64,000 bases of DNA from UBA6168 sp964573725 (lineage in GTDB: Bacteria > Bacteroidota > Bacteroidia > Chitinophagales > Saprospiraceae): positions 1 through 64,000 of the forward strand of contig CAZNLJ010000022.1 in NCBI GenBank assembly GCA_964573725.1. Direction: 5' to 3'. The position numbers were made by a program, and so were the translations under genes. Shown one piece after another: positions 17,572 through 26,793 of the stretch. Below the pieces are notes generated by a model. It worked only from the letters and a program-made list of their open reading frames with translations. It was not told where the DNA came from and ran no database searches. Position 1 is the first letter of the stretch. The number at the start of each line of letters is the position of its first letter.

Positions 17572-20150
17572 GCGACCACCTGGTCGCCCAGTCCGGTCAC
17601 CACGACGGAAGTCCCGTTGTGGAAGAGGTCATGCGCGGAGAACGCCGTCGACCCGGCCAGCGGGAACCCGGCTGCCTCGACACCGGCACCGTCGACCAGA
17701 TGGATCTTGTCCTTGCGGCCGTCGAGGTAACCGACACCCGTCCCGGGGCGTCCGGGCCAGTTCACAGGGAACAGGTCCTCAGCCCCTTTCGGCAAGGACA
17801 AGGACAACGACCGGAAGAACCGTTTCCCCTCGTATTGGTAACCGAGCAAGCCCTCCCGGGACAAAACCAGGTAATCCTTGCGGCGGTCTCCCATGACATC
17901 GGCGAACAGGAAACGGACGGGGGTGTCCGCCTCGTCGGCGAGCCGCAGGGTGAAATGGTTGCCCTGCAGGTTGACGATGAATGCCTTTCCGGCATCGTTA
18001 CAGGCCACGATCCGTTTGAACGGGCCCGACAGCTGGACGGCGGGCGGCTGCCGGAAAGTGCCTTCCAATTGGATCGGCGGAAAACGTTCCTCCCCGTTTT
18101 TCCGGAACACCGACAACTTGCCGTCGATATCCAGCACCACCAGGAAATCCTTGCCGTCCGCCTGGAAATGGAGGATCGGGTGGATGACCAGCCCCATACC
18201 TTCCTTGGGGCGCCAGCCTTCCACGGGGGTTCCCTTCTCATCCAGTCCGTAGATGTTCCCGTTTTCGCAAGCGATGAAAAAGCGGTAGTCGTGGCTTTGG
18301 AAAAAGTCGACGACCGTCACCCCGTTGACCGCCGGCACCTGGAGCCGCAGGGGGAAGCCCGGCAGGAGGACGCCTTCCCGGCTGACCACATAGATGGCGC
18401 CGGCGGTGCTGAAGGCGTATTGCCGTTCCCCGCTCCCGGAAAGGCTGACGGGAAAGAAATCGGACCGGATGGCTTCCGGCAGCGGGAGCCGCCAGCGGAT
18501 GGAACCGGTATGGGACAGCAGGAAGAGGGTATTGTCCGCATCCTGCAGGAGAATGTCCGTGTCGGCGGGCTTGGGTCCGGGAAAGACCCGGGGGGGTGTC
18601 CGCAAAGGAGCCGGCAGCTGCACCGACCACAGGAGCTCGGCCGCGGTCGGCCGACGGGCGGGACGGGGCGGGGCGACCACCTCGAATGCTGCGCCGTCCG
18701 ATGTATTCCGCCAGGTGGCGGCGAGAAAATCGAAAGAAAACGGGAAGCCGGAAAATTGCCCGAAGCGGTCTTCCCGGAAGTGGTTGCCCACCGATTGCCA
18801 GACCGCCTTGCTTTCCGCGAAGAGGAATCCGTCGGCACTCGGCGGCAGCGCAGGGAGTGCGGCGGCGACATCATCCCGGCGGTCCAGGGTCTGTCCGGCC
18901 AGGTACTTGTGGAGCCAGCGCTCCAGCCCTGCCCTGGAATTGGATAGCAGCACATCCGAGCCGAGGACGCAAGCGAACGGAAGTCCCCCGTCCGGCAGCA
19001 GGTCCGACCAGTTTCCGAAAGGCCGGTCCTTCAGGCGGTGGATCTGGAAGAGCTGGAAATCCTCCACGGCGCCGGAAAGCGCTTGCAGGCTGTCCTGGGC
19101 GGCATCCGCGTCGCGGGTCCTCAGCAGCAGGAACTTTTCGGAGGATGATTCGTCGAGTGGTTCCCCGACCGCCAGCACCAGCTCGCCGGCATACCAGTCC
19201 CGGCAGGCGCCCCAGTCCGCCGGTTCCTGTCCGGGCGGCAGCTCGCCGGTGGAAAACCAGGCGAATCCGGAAATGTTATCGGGTATCAGGGGAAGGATGC
19301 GGCGGTAGGGCTGCGGTGTCCCGTGGCGATTGGCCGCGAGGACCGGACTTTCCGTCGACAGCCGGGCGACGGCTTTCCAGCTTGCCGCGCCGGACCGGGC
19401 GGGCCAGTGCAGCTGCAGCCAGGTGCCGATCCGGCCGACGGAACGCCAACCGGATATCATGCGGTCTTTCAGCAAGGGGGTGAACTGGCCGGCGATTTCC
19501 GGCAACTGCAGCATGACCGGTATCGCCGCCGAATCGGCTTCGGCATACCAGCCCATGGCCCGGAAATCGGCCACCCGCGCCCGGGCGGCCGCCCGGCGGT
19601 CGAGCTGGCCGACCGCATGCTCCACCAGGTAGGCATGGCGGGCGAAGAGCAGCAGGTTGCGGTATTGACAGGCCGAGAAGGTACGGAGGCCGTCGGAAAC
19701 GTGATAGATGCGCTGCCGTTTGTACCGGCTTTGCCGCACCTGGGTTCCCGCCTCCGTTTGCAGGAAGTCGTCCAGGGAAGGGCCGCCGCGCCGGCCTGGG
19801 ATGATATACAGCACGTCGCTGCCGCGACGGGTCGGGGTGACCGTAGCCAACCAGGTGGCTTCCGGATCCGCCGGAAGCAGCTCGCCGAACAATCCTTCCA
19901 GTTCCAAGAGCCCGCCGCCGACTTCGTCCGGAACGAACAAGGAAGCCTGCGGGTTGTTGTAGACCTGCGTGCGCAGTTTATGTCGGGAAAGGGACAGCAC
20001 GACGGCGGTATGGTCCGGGACGGCGGCTTCCGGGGCCAGGCCCGACAGCCACCAGCCCGCCGCCTGCCACAAGAGCACCACCAACGCGGCGGCAGGGACG
20101 AGCACTTGCCAGCGTAACAGGTATTTTCTCCGGATGGCGCTGCGAAGCAT
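17553..20150 (-). CDS. Large membrane-anchored propeller-like protein (DUF3352-like N-terminus)
   Basis: The 865-aa protein has one N-terminal transmembrane anchor (about 15-36) and a long extracytoplasmic part. Residues ~45-470 resemble DUF3352-type proteins. Residues ~520-865 contain repeated beta blades such as GSIRWRLPLPEAI, GAIYVVSREGVLLPGFPL and GNIYGLDEKGTPVEGW, typical of PQQ/VCBS-like beta-propellers. No catalytic motif is visible. It is likely an envelope scaffold or sensor. It is transcribed leftward from a divergent promoter region shared with panB, and its 3' end overlaps ddl by 19 bp. Confidence 0.6.
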   Translation of the reverse strand: MLRSAIRRKYLLRWQVLVPAAALVVLLWQAAGWWLSGLAPEAAVPDHTAVVLSLSRHKLRTQVYNNPQASLFVPDEVGGGLLELEGLFGELLPADPEATWLATVTPTRRGSDVLYIIPGRRGGPSLDDFLQTEAGTQVRQSRYKRQRIYHVSDGLRTFSACQYRNLLLFARHAYLVEHAVGQLDRRAAARARVADFRAMGWYAEADSAAIPVMLQLPEIAGQFTPLLKDRMISGWRSVGRIGTWLQLHWPARSGAASWKAVARLSTESPVLAANRHGTPQPYRRILPLIPDNISGFAWFSTGELPPGQEPADWGACRDWYAGELVLAVGEPLDESSSEKFLLLRTRDADAAQDSLQALSGAVEDFQLFQIHRLKDRPFGNWSDLLPDGGLPFACVLGSDVLLSNSRAGLERWLHKYLAGQTLDRRDDVAAALPALPPSADGFLFAESKAVWQSVGNHFREDRFGQFSGFPFSFDFLAATWRNTSDGAAFEVVAPPRPARRPTAAELLWSVQLPAPLRTPPRVFPGPKPADTDILLQDADNTLFLLSHTGSIRWRLPLPEAIRSDFFPVSLSGSGERQYAFSTAGAIYVVSREGVLLPGFPLRLQVPAVNGVTVVDFFQSHDYRFFIACENGNIYGLDEKGTPVEGWRPKEGMGLVIHPILHFQADGKDFLVVLDIDGKLSVFRKNGEERFPPIQLEGTFRQPPAVQLSGPFKRIVACNDAGKAFIVNLQGNHFTLRLADEADTPVRFLFADVMGDRRKDYLVLSREGLLGYQYEGKRFFRSLSLSLPKGAEDLFPVNWPGRPGTGVGYLDGRKDKIHLVDGAGVEAAGFPLAGSTAFSAHDLFHNGTSVVVTGLGDQVVAYSFDD

Positions 20151-20180
20151 GGTGGTTGTTTATCCTTTCCCGGTTGAATC

Positions 20181-20212
20181 ATCCGGCGGAAATCCAGGGA
20201 TATCCGCCGGAT
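20181..20212. promoter_or_regulatory. Inverted repeat in panB / propeller-gene promoter region
   Basis: ATCCGGCGGA (20181-20190) is exactly complementary to TCCGCCGGAT (20203-20212), with a 12-nt loop. It lies in the leader of the leftward gene, 30-60 nt before its start, so it could be an RNA hairpin or a repressor operator. Confidence 0.5.
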
Positions 20213-20222
20213 AGCCGGATGG

Positions 20223-20230
20223 CAAAAGTA
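20223..20230 (-). promoter_or_regulatory. -7 element for the propeller-like gene
   Basis: The reverse strand reads TACTTTTG, an exact TAnnTTTG match, 72 nt upstream of the leftward start. It is only 21 nt from the opposing panB element. Confidence 0.5.
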
Positions 20231-20251
20231 CGAAGGATTGCCGGAAACCCT

Positions 20252-20259
20252 TACCTTTG
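20252..20259 (+). promoter_or_regulatory. -7 element for panB-mltG
   Basis: TACCTTTG is a perfect TAnnTTTG element 91 nt upstream of the panB ATG. It is back-to-back with the leftward promoter. Confidence 0.5.
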
Positions 20260-20350
20260 GCCGCCGGAATGCCCCGTCGTCCGGCATCCGGCCCGCAGCC
20301 GCCCCCCGAAAGGGCGCCTTGTTTTCCCAAACCGTAAAAAAGCTACCGCT

Positions 20351-21166
20351 ATGTCCGTCCATAAAGAAGTCCGCCGCGTCACCGTCCACGTGCTGCAGGC
20401 GATGAAAGCCCGGGGGGAGAAGATCACGATGCTGACCGCCTACGATTACTCCATGGCGAGGATCCTGGATGAGGCCGGCGTGGAGGTCATCCTGGTCGGG
20501 GATTCGGCCTCCAATGTCATGGCGGGTCACGAGACCACCTTGCCCATCACCCTGGACGAGATGATCTATCACGCGTCCTCCGTGGTGCGGGGCGTACACC
20601 GGGCCCTGGTCGTCGTGGACCTGCCCTTCGGCTTCTACCAGGGCAGTTCCCGCGTAGCGTTGGAGAGTGCCATCCGGATCATGAAGGAGGCGGGTGCCCA
20701 TGCGGTGAAACTGGAAGGCGGGGAGGAGGTGGCGGGATCCGTCAAGCGCATCCTCTCCGCCGGCATCCCCGTGATGGGGCACCTGGGGCTGACCCCCCAA
20801 TCCATTTACAAGTTCGGCACCTACCAGGTCCGTGCCCGGGAGGAGGAGGAGGCCGCCAAGCTCAAGGCCGACGCCCTGCTGCTGGAATCCTTGGGTTGTT
20901 TCGCCCTGGTGCTGGAGAAGATTCCCGCCGCCCTGACCCGGGAGGTGGCCGAAAGCCTGACCATTCCCACCATCGGCATCGGCGGCGGGCGGCATGCCGA
21001 CGGGCAGGTCCTGGTCACGCATGACATGCTCGGGCTCACCAAGGATTTCCAGCCCCGTTTCCTGCGCCGCTACCTGGAACTGTTCGACGAAATCAAGCAG
21101 GCCGTCACCGCCTATTGCGCCGATGTCAAATCCGGGGATTTTCCGAACGAACAAGAACAGTACTGA
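20351..21166 (+). CDS. panB: 3-methyl-2-oxobutanoate hydroxymethyltransferase
   Basis: The 271-aa cytosolic enzyme makes ketopantoate from 2-oxoisovalerate and methylene-THF, the first step of pantothenate/CoA synthesis. The TIM barrel begins MLTAYDYSMARILDEAG. The Mg-binding VGDSASNVMAGHETT loop starts near residue 49, and GIPVMGHLGLTPQS and TIGIGGGRHADGQVLV follow. All are characteristic. Length matches the family. The in-frame region upstream of 20351 crosses the promoter and is not protein-like. mltG follows after 3 bp. Confidence 0.96.
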   Translation: MSVHKEVRRVTVHVLQAMKARGEKITMLTAYDYSMARILDEAGVEVILVGDSASNVMAGHETTLPITLDEMIYHASSVVRGVHRALVVVDLPFGFYQGSSRVALESAIRIMKEAGAHAVKLEGGEEVAGSVKRILSAGIPVMGHLGLTPQSIYKFGTYQVRAREEEEAAKLKADALLLESLGCFALVLEKIPAALTREVAESLTIPTIGIGGGRHADGQVLVTHDMLGLTKDFQPRFLRRYLELFDEIKQAVTAYCADVKSGDFPNEQEQY

Positions 21167-21169
21167 CCG

Positions 21170-22225
21170 ATGGGACCGATGGAACACCAGCCGAATCCTT
21201 CCCGACGCCCGGGCCTGCTCCGCAAGGCGGCCCTCCTTTTGGGTCTTGCCGCCGCCGCGGCCGGCGCCCTTGCCTGGTTCCTGTGGACCCGGCCGAACGT
21301 CCCGGCGACCCTGTCACAGCCGTTCGTCCATTTCCCCACCGGATCGACGCTGCGGACGGTGGCCGACAGCCTTGAGGCCGGCGGCTTCCTGCTCGACAAG
21401 GCCGCTTTCCTGTCCATGGCGGAACGGATGGGCTTCCAGGGCCGGGCCGGGCGCTTCCGGATCCAGCCGGGCCTCAGCAACTACCGCTTGGTGCGCCTGC
21501 TCCGGAACAGCCCCCAGGCACCGGTCCGGGTCACCCTGGTCAACGAACGCCTGCCCGAACAGGTCGCCGCCAAGGTGGCCCGTATCCTCGAAGCGGATTC
21601 CGCCGCCTTCATGGCACAGTTTTCCGACCCCCGCTTCCTGGACAGCGCCGGCTACGACAGCACCACCCTGATGGCCGCCTTCATCCCCAATACCTACGAA
21701 CTCTTCTGGACCACCAGCCCCCGCAAGTTCCTCCAACGGATGCTCCAGGAACACCGACGCTTCTGGGAAGCGGAAAACCGCCGGCAGTTGGCGGACAGCC
21801 TGGGGCTGACGCCGACCGAGGTCTATACCCTGGCCTCCATCGTGGAGCGGGAAACCAACGCCGACGTCGAAAAGGCCCGCATCGCAGGCGTTTACCTCAA
21901 CCGCCTGCGCCTCGGCATGCCCCTGCAGGCCGATCCCACCCTGGTGTTCGCTTCCCGCGATTGGAGCTCCCGGTCGCTGGCCCGTTACAAGGAACTGGAT
22001 TCCCCCTACAATACCTATAAATATCCGGGCTTGCCGCCCGGACCGATTTCCATGGCTTCCATCCGCAGCATCGATGCCGTCCTGCGTCGCGAAAAACACG
22101 ACTACATCTTCTTCTGTGCCATCGGCGACGGCTCCGGCCAACACAATTTCGCGGTGACCTACGATGCCCACAAACGGAACATCGTCGTGTACAAACAGAA
22201 CCTCCGGCTGCGCGGCCGATTGTGA
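21170..22225 (+). CDS. mltG: Endolytic murein transglycosylase MltG (YceG-like)
   Basis: The 351-aa inner-membrane protein has one transmembrane helix (about 20-42) and a periplasmic YceG domain. A LysM-like subdomain comes first (about 55-125), then the catalytic domain. The catalytic Glu is E226 in ASIVERETN, equivalent to E. coli E218. KYPGLPPGPISMASI and LQADPTLVF are further family blocks. MltG cuts nascent glycan strands and sets their length. It is translationally close-coupled to panB (3-bp gap). Confidence 0.95.
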   Translation: MGPMEHQPNPSRRPGLLRKAALLLGLAAAAAGALAWFLWTRPNVPATLSQPFVHFPTGSTLRTVADSLEAGGFLLDKAAFLSMAERMGFQGRAGRFRIQPGLSNYRLVRLLRNSPQAPVRVTLVNERLPEQVAAKVARILEADSAAFMAQFSDPRFLDSAGYDSTTLMAAFIPNTYELFWTTSPRKFLQRMLQEHRRFWEAENRRQLADSLGLTPTEVYTLASIVERETNADVEKARIAGVYLNRLRLGMPLQADPTLVFASRDWSSRSLARYKELDSPYNTYKYPGLPPGPISMASIRSIDAVLRREKHDYIFFCAIGDGSGQHNFAVTYDAHKRNIVVYKQNLRLRGRL

Positions 22226-22282
22226 TTTGTCCGTCAACCTACACGCCGGCACCACCACCCGCCCTGGTCCCCTAAAAAAGTT

Positions 22283-22290
22283 TACCTTTG
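22283..22290 (+). promoter_or_regulatory. -7 element for lipoprotein/M28 operon
   Basis: TACCTTTG is a perfect TAnnTTTG element 86 nt upstream of the lipoprotein start. Confidence 0.5.
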
Positions 22291-22375
22291 TCCGGACAGC
22301 GGCCGCCGGCCGAGGCGCGGGTCGCCCCTTGTCCGGAAGAAATCCGCTCCTCACTACATATTCATCTAATTTTCA

Positions 22376-23380
22376 ATGGTTAAGAAATTTTTCCTTCCTA
22401 TTGTTTCCCTCGGCACCCTGCTTGCCCTGGGATCCGGCTGTTCCAACGACTTCGACGTGGCGGCCCCCTGGAAAGACATCCCGGTCGTCTATGGCCTGCT
22501 CGACCTGCAGGACCCCATCCATTCCATCCGCGTCGAAAAAGCGTACCTGGATCCGGACGCCAACGCCCTGGACCTGGCCAAGATCCCGGATTCGCTGTAC
22601 TATGCGGCGCTCACGGTCCAGCTGGAGAAAAACGGCAACGGACAGCGGTACACCCTCCGGCGGGTGGACGGCAACCAGGTCGGATTGCCCCGCGACCCGG
22701 GGATCTTCGCCGATGCGCCGAACTGGTTGTACCAGATCGATTCCGGGGAACTGCAGCTCCGGGCCGGCGACGAGGTACGGCTCTACCTGGAGCGGCAGGA
22801 CGGACTCCCGACCGTCACCGCGGATGCCACCATGCTCGGGGTCGGCCGGTTGCGGACCCCCAACCCGAACCTTGCGAACAATTTCAACTTCGAATACACC
22901 ACCGACAGCAAGATCACCTGGTCCGGCGACGCAAATGCCCGAATCTTCGACGTCACCCTGCTGTTCAAATACGCCGAGATAGCCGGCGGCCAGGTCACCG
23001 AACACCAGCTCGAGTGGGTCTGGGCACGCAACCTGCAAAACCAAAGCAGCAGTTCCGAGTTGGTGGTGGCTCGGAAAGGCATCGAATTCTATGAATACCT
23101 CCAGGGAAACATCCCCGTCAAGGAGGATGTCATCCGCGTGTTCCAGGGCATAGACATCACGATCACCGGTGGCGGCGAATCGCTCGAGAAATACGTCAAT
23201 GTGGCCCGGGCCAACACCGGCATCACCGGCTCGCAGGAAATCCCGACCTATACCAACCTGTCCGAAGGCAGGGGGGTCTTCTCCTCCGTCAGCCGATTGG
23301 TTTCCCAGAACGTCCAACTCACCCAACGGACGCGGGACTCCCTGGCCAACGGCATCATCACCCGCGACCTCAACTTCTGA
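22376..23380 (+). CDS. Uncharacterised lipoprotein, weakly DUF4249-like
   Basis: The 334-aa protein has a lipoprotein signal ending LALGSGC and should sit in the outer membrane. The stretch IPVVYGLLDLQDPIHSIRVE, then KAYLDPDANAL, recalls a beta-rich family seen in Saprospiria and related Bacteroidota, distantly like DUF4249. Members are usually envelope proteins of unknown role. No catalytic motif is visible. It has its own TACCTTTG promoter element and precedes an M28 peptidase gene by 12 bp, so the two are likely one operon. Confidence 0.6.
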   Translation: MVKKFFLPIVSLGTLLALGSGCSNDFDVAAPWKDIPVVYGLLDLQDPIHSIRVEKAYLDPDANALDLAKIPDSLYYAALTVQLEKNGNGQRYTLRRVDGNQVGLPRDPGIFADAPNWLYQIDSGELQLRAGDEVRLYLERQDGLPTVTADATMLGVGRLRTPNPNLANNFNFEYTTDSKITWSGDANARIFDVTLLFKYAEIAGGQVTEHQLEWVWARNLQNQSSSSELVVARKGIEFYEYLQGNIPVKEDVIRVFQGIDITITGGGESLEKYVNVARANTGITGSQEIPTYTNLSEGRGVFSSVSRLVSQNVQLTQRTRDSLANGIITRDLNF

Positions 23381-23392
23381 TCTCCTAAACCT

Positions 23393-24979
23393 ATGACCAT
23401 GCGATCCCTCCCGCTGCTTGCCAGCCTCACCTTGTCGCTCTGCCTGCCGGCCGGCCGGCTGGCGGCACAACCGGAACCCGTCGACGACTCCATCAATATC
23501 CTGATCCGGAAACACGGGCTGGAGCAAAGCCAGGTCATGGACATCGCAGGCTGGATTACCGATGTCTACGGACCCCGGTTGACGGGGTCGCCGATGTTGG
23601 ACAGGGCGACCGGCTGGGCCGTCCGCAAGCTGGAGGACATGGGCTGGGAAAACGTCCGGCTCGACGAATGGGGGCCCTTCGGCCGGGGCTGGGAACTGCG
23701 GCATTTCGATATGCACTGCGAAGGTCCGATGTATTTCCCGATCCTCGCCTACCCGAAGGCCTGGTCCCCCTCGACGAACGGCACCGTCCGCGGGGATGTC
23801 GTCTACCTGGACGCTTCCACGGAAGCGGAATTGGAAGCCTATCGCGGAAAACTGAAAGGTAAGTTCGTCCTCATAGATACCCTGCGCGTGCTCCAGGAAT
23901 GGGAAGAGCCCATGGCCAAACGGCTGACGGCGGAAGAACTGTTGGACCTGGCCAACGCGGCACCGCCCACCCCGCGTCCTTTCCGGAACATACCCCGCAG
24001 CGGACGCAACTTCTACCGAACCCTGCGCGACTTCCTGTACGAGGAAAAACCCCTCGCCACCATCGACCGCAGTTACAAGGGTGACCTCGGCACCGTCTTC
24101 GTGTCCGGCGCCAGCGCCCGCAGCGGAAAAGTCACCGACGAAGGCGCCGAAGTGCTGCCCCAGGTGACCATGGCGGTCGAGCACTACAACCGTATCTTCC
24201 GCCTGCTGCAAAAGGATATCCCCGTCACCCTCCGCATGGACCTGGACGCCGTCTACACCAATCCGGACGGGATGGAACACAATATCATCGCGGACATACC
24301 CGGGACGGACCTCCGGGAGGAGGTCGTCATGTTCGGCGCACATTTCGATTCCTGGCATACGGCCACCGGCGCCACCGACAATGCCGCCGGCAGCGCCGTC
24401 ATGCTCGAAGTGGCCCGCATCCTCCAGGAAACCATCCGGGAATCCGGTGTCCGCCCACGCCGCACCCTTCGCCTGGCCCTGTGGACCGGCGAGGAACAAG
24501 GCCTCTACGGATCCCGCGGCTATGTCCGCAACCACCTGGCCACCACCGACGACCTGGGGAACCTGCAGGAAGTGAAACCGGAACAAAGCCGGATCTCCGC
24601 CTATTATAACCTCGACAACGGCACCGGCCGCATCAGAGGCGTCTACCTCCAGGGTAATGCCCAGGTCGCCCCCATCTTCCGGGCCTGGTTGGATCCCTTC
24701 AAGGACCTCGGCGCGACCACGCTGACCCTCGACAATACCGGCGGCACCGACCACCTCTCCTTCCATGCCATCGGCATCCCCGGCTTCCAGTTCATCCAGG
24801 ATAACGTCGCCTACTTCACCCGGACCCATCACAGCAACATGGACAACCTCGACCACCTGGTCGAGGACGATCTCCGGCAGGCCGCCACTATCATCGCTTC
24901 CTTCGTCTGGCATACCGCCCAGCGGGATGCCATGCTGCCCCGGCGGGAGCTGGAAACGACACCCGCCGGCAGCCGTTGA
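23393..24979 (+). CDS. M28-family zinc aminopeptidase, secreted
   Basis: The 528-aa protein has a signal peptide (about 1-25, ending LAAQ), an inserted PA-like domain (about 130-280), and a catalytic domain with two-zinc ligands. The ligands are seen in GAHFDSWHTATGATDNAAGS (His and bridging Asp), TGEEQGLYGSRGY (Glu pair), NLDNGTG (Asp) and GGTDHLSFHAIGIP (His). M28 enzymes release N-terminal residues or act as carboxypeptidase Q-like dipeptidases. It follows a lipoprotein gene by 12 bp. The start is either ATG 23393 or the ATG two codons later. Confidence 0.9.
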   Translation: MTMRSLPLLASLTLSLCLPAGRLAAQPEPVDDSINILIRKHGLEQSQVMDIAGWITDVYGPRLTGSPMLDRATGWAVRKLEDMGWENVRLDEWGPFGRGWELRHFDMHCEGPMYFPILAYPKAWSPSTNGTVRGDVVYLDASTEAELEAYRGKLKGKFVLIDTLRVLQEWEEPMAKRLTAEELLDLANAAPPTPRPFRNIPRSGRNFYRTLRDFLYEEKPLATIDRSYKGDLGTVFVSGASARSGKVTDEGAEVLPQVTMAVEHYNRIFRLLQKDIPVTLRMDLDAVYTNPDGMEHNIIADIPGTDLREEVVMFGAHFDSWHTATGATDNAAGSAVMLEVARILQETIRESGVRPRRTLRLALWTGEEQGLYGSRGYVRNHLATTDDLGNLQEVKPEQSRISAYYNLDNGTGRIRGVYLQGNAQVAPIFRAWLDPFKDLGATTLTLDNTGGTDHLSFHAIGIPGFQFIQDNVAYFTRTHHSNMDNLDHLVEDDLRQAATIIASFVWHTAQRDAMLPRRELETTPAGSR

Positions 24980-25028
24980 TGACGGACGCTTATTCTTTCA
25001 ACCCCGCTTATTTTTTTTGACGAACCAC

Positions 25029-25058
25029 TTGGCGGAGAACTATTATTTCCTATTTTTG
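25029..25058 (+). promoter_or_regulatory. Promoter of tRNA-Val/tRNA-Pro
   Basis: TTG (25029-25031), 19 nt, then TATTTTTG (25051-25058) is a full match to the Bacteroidota -33/-7 promoter. It ends 36 nt upstream of tRNA-Val. Confidence 0.65.
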
Positions 25059-25094
25059 CAGCCGCTTGATCAGAAAGCGAAAAACAAAAAACAA

Positions 25095-25169
25095 GGGTCG
25101 TTAGCTCAGTTGGTTTAGAGCGCATGCTTGACAGGCATGAGGTCACTGGTTCGAATCCAGTACGACCCA
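25095..25169 (+). tRNA. tRNA-Val(GAC)
   Basis: The sequence folds as a 75-nt cloverleaf. Acceptor GGGTCGT (25095-25101) pairs with ACGACCC (25162-25168), with discriminator A. The anticodon loop TTGACAG gives anticodon GAC. The T-arm GGTTCGAATCC is present. CCA is not encoded. Confidence 0.97.
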
Positions 25170-25280
25170 CCTTCCCCGGTCGCGGTTCGCCTGAAATCAT
25201 TCGTTGTCCTCCCATTTCCCCTTGCTGAAAAGGCTTCCGCCGGACGATTCCGTCGTCCGACCCAAAACCGGACCGGAAGA

Positions 25281-25354
25281 CGGGGTGTAGCTCAGCCCGG
25301 TAGAGTACACGTCTGGGGGGCGTGTGGTCGCAGGTTCAAATCCTGTCACCCCGA
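25281..25354 (+). tRNA. tRNA-Pro(GGG)
   Basis: The sequence folds as a 74-nt cloverleaf. Acceptor CGGGGTG (25281-25287) pairs with CACCCCG (25347-25353), with discriminator A. The anticodon loop CTGGGGG gives anticodon GGG. The T-arm GGTTCAAATCC is present. CCA is not encoded. It lies 111 bp after tRNA-Val and is followed by a strong terminator. Confidence 0.96.
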
Positions 25355-25366
25355 CACAATTCCAAA

Positions 25367-25399
25367 AGGAGTTGCGCACCCGCGCAGCTCCTTTTTTTT
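25367..25399 (+). terminator. Intrinsic terminator of the tRNA operon
   Basis: AGGAGTTGCGC (25367-25377) pairs with GCGCAGCTCCT (25382-25392) in an 11-bp stem with one G-U pair and a 4-nt loop, followed by eight T. This is one of the two clearest terminators in the window. Confidence 0.9.
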
Positions 25400-25743
25400 C
25401 GGCCGGACACACACAAGCCCTCCGGCTCGGGAAGACGGTCCTCGCCATCCGGCATCGGACGTACCAACCGATGCCACGCCGCAACCACAGGCGGGAAAAT
25501 ACCACCCTCCGCCAATCCATTCCACCGACCTGCCCGGCATGCCCGCCTCGGCACCCGATGTGGTCCGGCATCGAAAACCGCCGGGCAAGCGCAGGACAGC
25601 CCCCCCCGAAGGTTGACCGCCGATGCCAGGACCAAGCCGGATTTTTATTGATTCCGGGCGCCTCGATATACCGACTAGTGCCGGATTTCATTACATTCGT
25701 GATAAATACGCCACCACCAGCCATTTCATAACCAGAAGCGCCT
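25400..25743. other. Intergenic, no gene seen
   Basis: Between the tRNA terminator and the next gene I find no coding or RNA signal. A -7-like TACATTCG (25692-25699) lies 44 nt before the next start and may be its promoter. Confidence 0.5.
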
Positions 25744-26793
25744 ATGCAGCAGGAAACCGACCGATACCTGGAAAATTGGAAATCATTTTTCCGCGCCGCC
25801 ATCTCCTTCCGGGATTTGGCACCCTGGGACTGGATGTCTGACTCGGACCTGTTCGGCGTCGAGGATCCGGACAGCGGCCTGGTCAGCTGGTGTTCCATCA
25901 TGGGTGCCGCGGGAGAAGTGTTCGGCATTTCCGTTTTCCTGGGGACGGCGGGATACCATTCCCTGCTCAAACTCATGTCCGGTCCCGCCTGGGAGGAGGG
26001 AGAGGCGGACCGTCGCAATGTGATGATGGAGCAACACCTGCTCAAGGTGGAGTTCGTCGACCGGAAGGAAACGGAAGCGGTCGACCGGGAACTGTTGCGC
26101 ATGGCAGGCATCCGCTGCCGCGGGGCCCGGCAATGGATCCAGGTCCGGGCGATGAAGCCGGGCGGCTACCTGCCGTTCCCTGTTTCCGAGGACGAGGCCG
26201 AATTCCTGGTCTATGTGCTGGAGCAAGCCGCGGAAGTCGCGGGGCGCTTGCGGAAGGAGTGGATTCCCCTGCGGGATGCAGCGCGGGGCATACTCGTCCG
26301 GACACCCCGGATTGTCAACGGCCAATTGACCTGGCAGGATACCTACCGGCCGGCACCAGCGCCGGATAAGCAACCGCCCCCCAGGCCGATCGATGCCGAC
26401 CAGGTAAGCCAACTGAAACGGCAACTTCCCCTCAGGGACAAAGCAGTGCTGCTGAGCCTGGGTTTCGGCTTCGGAATCCTCATCCGCAACCGAACGGATA
26501 CAATGCCCTACATCCCCAGGATAGCGATATGGATGTCCGAAGCGCACGGCCATGTCATCCACCAGCAAGTTTTCTTGCCGGAAGATTTCGAGCACCAGTT
26601 CGACGCACATTTCCTTGATTTCCTCCGGAAACTTTCATTCATCCCCTCCGCTATCGTCACCGATACCAGGATGGGCCTGGAAGTCCTGGAACCGCTGGCC
26701 CGGGCTTTCGGTATCGAACTTGTCCAGGATCCGGCGCAGGAAGCTTTCCTGAGCCTCGCCATCGCGATGCGGAGGTTCTTGCACGGGGGATAA
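25744..26793 (+). CDS. DUF7309 + DUF6930 domain protein
   Basis: This 349-aa soluble protein has no signal peptide or membrane segment. The N-terminal ~190 residues carry APWDWMSDSDLFGVEDP, SWCSIMGAAGEVFGISVFLG and SEDEAEFLVYVLEQA. I recall these as typical of the domain now called DUF7309. The C-terminal ~100 residues (IPSAIVTDTRMGLEVLEPLA, FGIELVQDP) look like DUF6930. The two are often found together in proteins of unknown function across Bacteroidota and Firmicutes. No catalytic residues are evident and neighbours give no clear hint. Confidence 0.65.
   Translation: MQQETDRYLENWKSFFRAAISFRDLAPWDWMSDSDLFGVEDPDSGLVSWCSIMGAAGEVFGISVFLGTAGYHSLLKLMSGPAWEEGEADRRNVMMEQHLLKVEFVDRKETEAVDRELLRMAGIRCRGARQWIQVRAMKPGGYLPFPVSEDEAEFLVYVLEQAAEVAGRLRKEWIPLRDAARGILVRTPRIVNGQLTWQDTYRPAPAPDKQPPPRPIDADQVSQLKRQLPLRDKAVLLSLGFGFGILIRNRTDTMPYIPRIAIWMSEAHGHVIHQQVFLPEDFEHQFDAHFLDFLRKLSFIPSAIVTDTRMGLEVLEPLARAFGIELVQDPAQEAFLSLAIAMRRFLHGG

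Noticed and set aside
25400..25743. Short + strand frames after the tRNA terminator
   Set aside because: They carry tRNA and terminator sequence or lack any domain; coding potential is poor.
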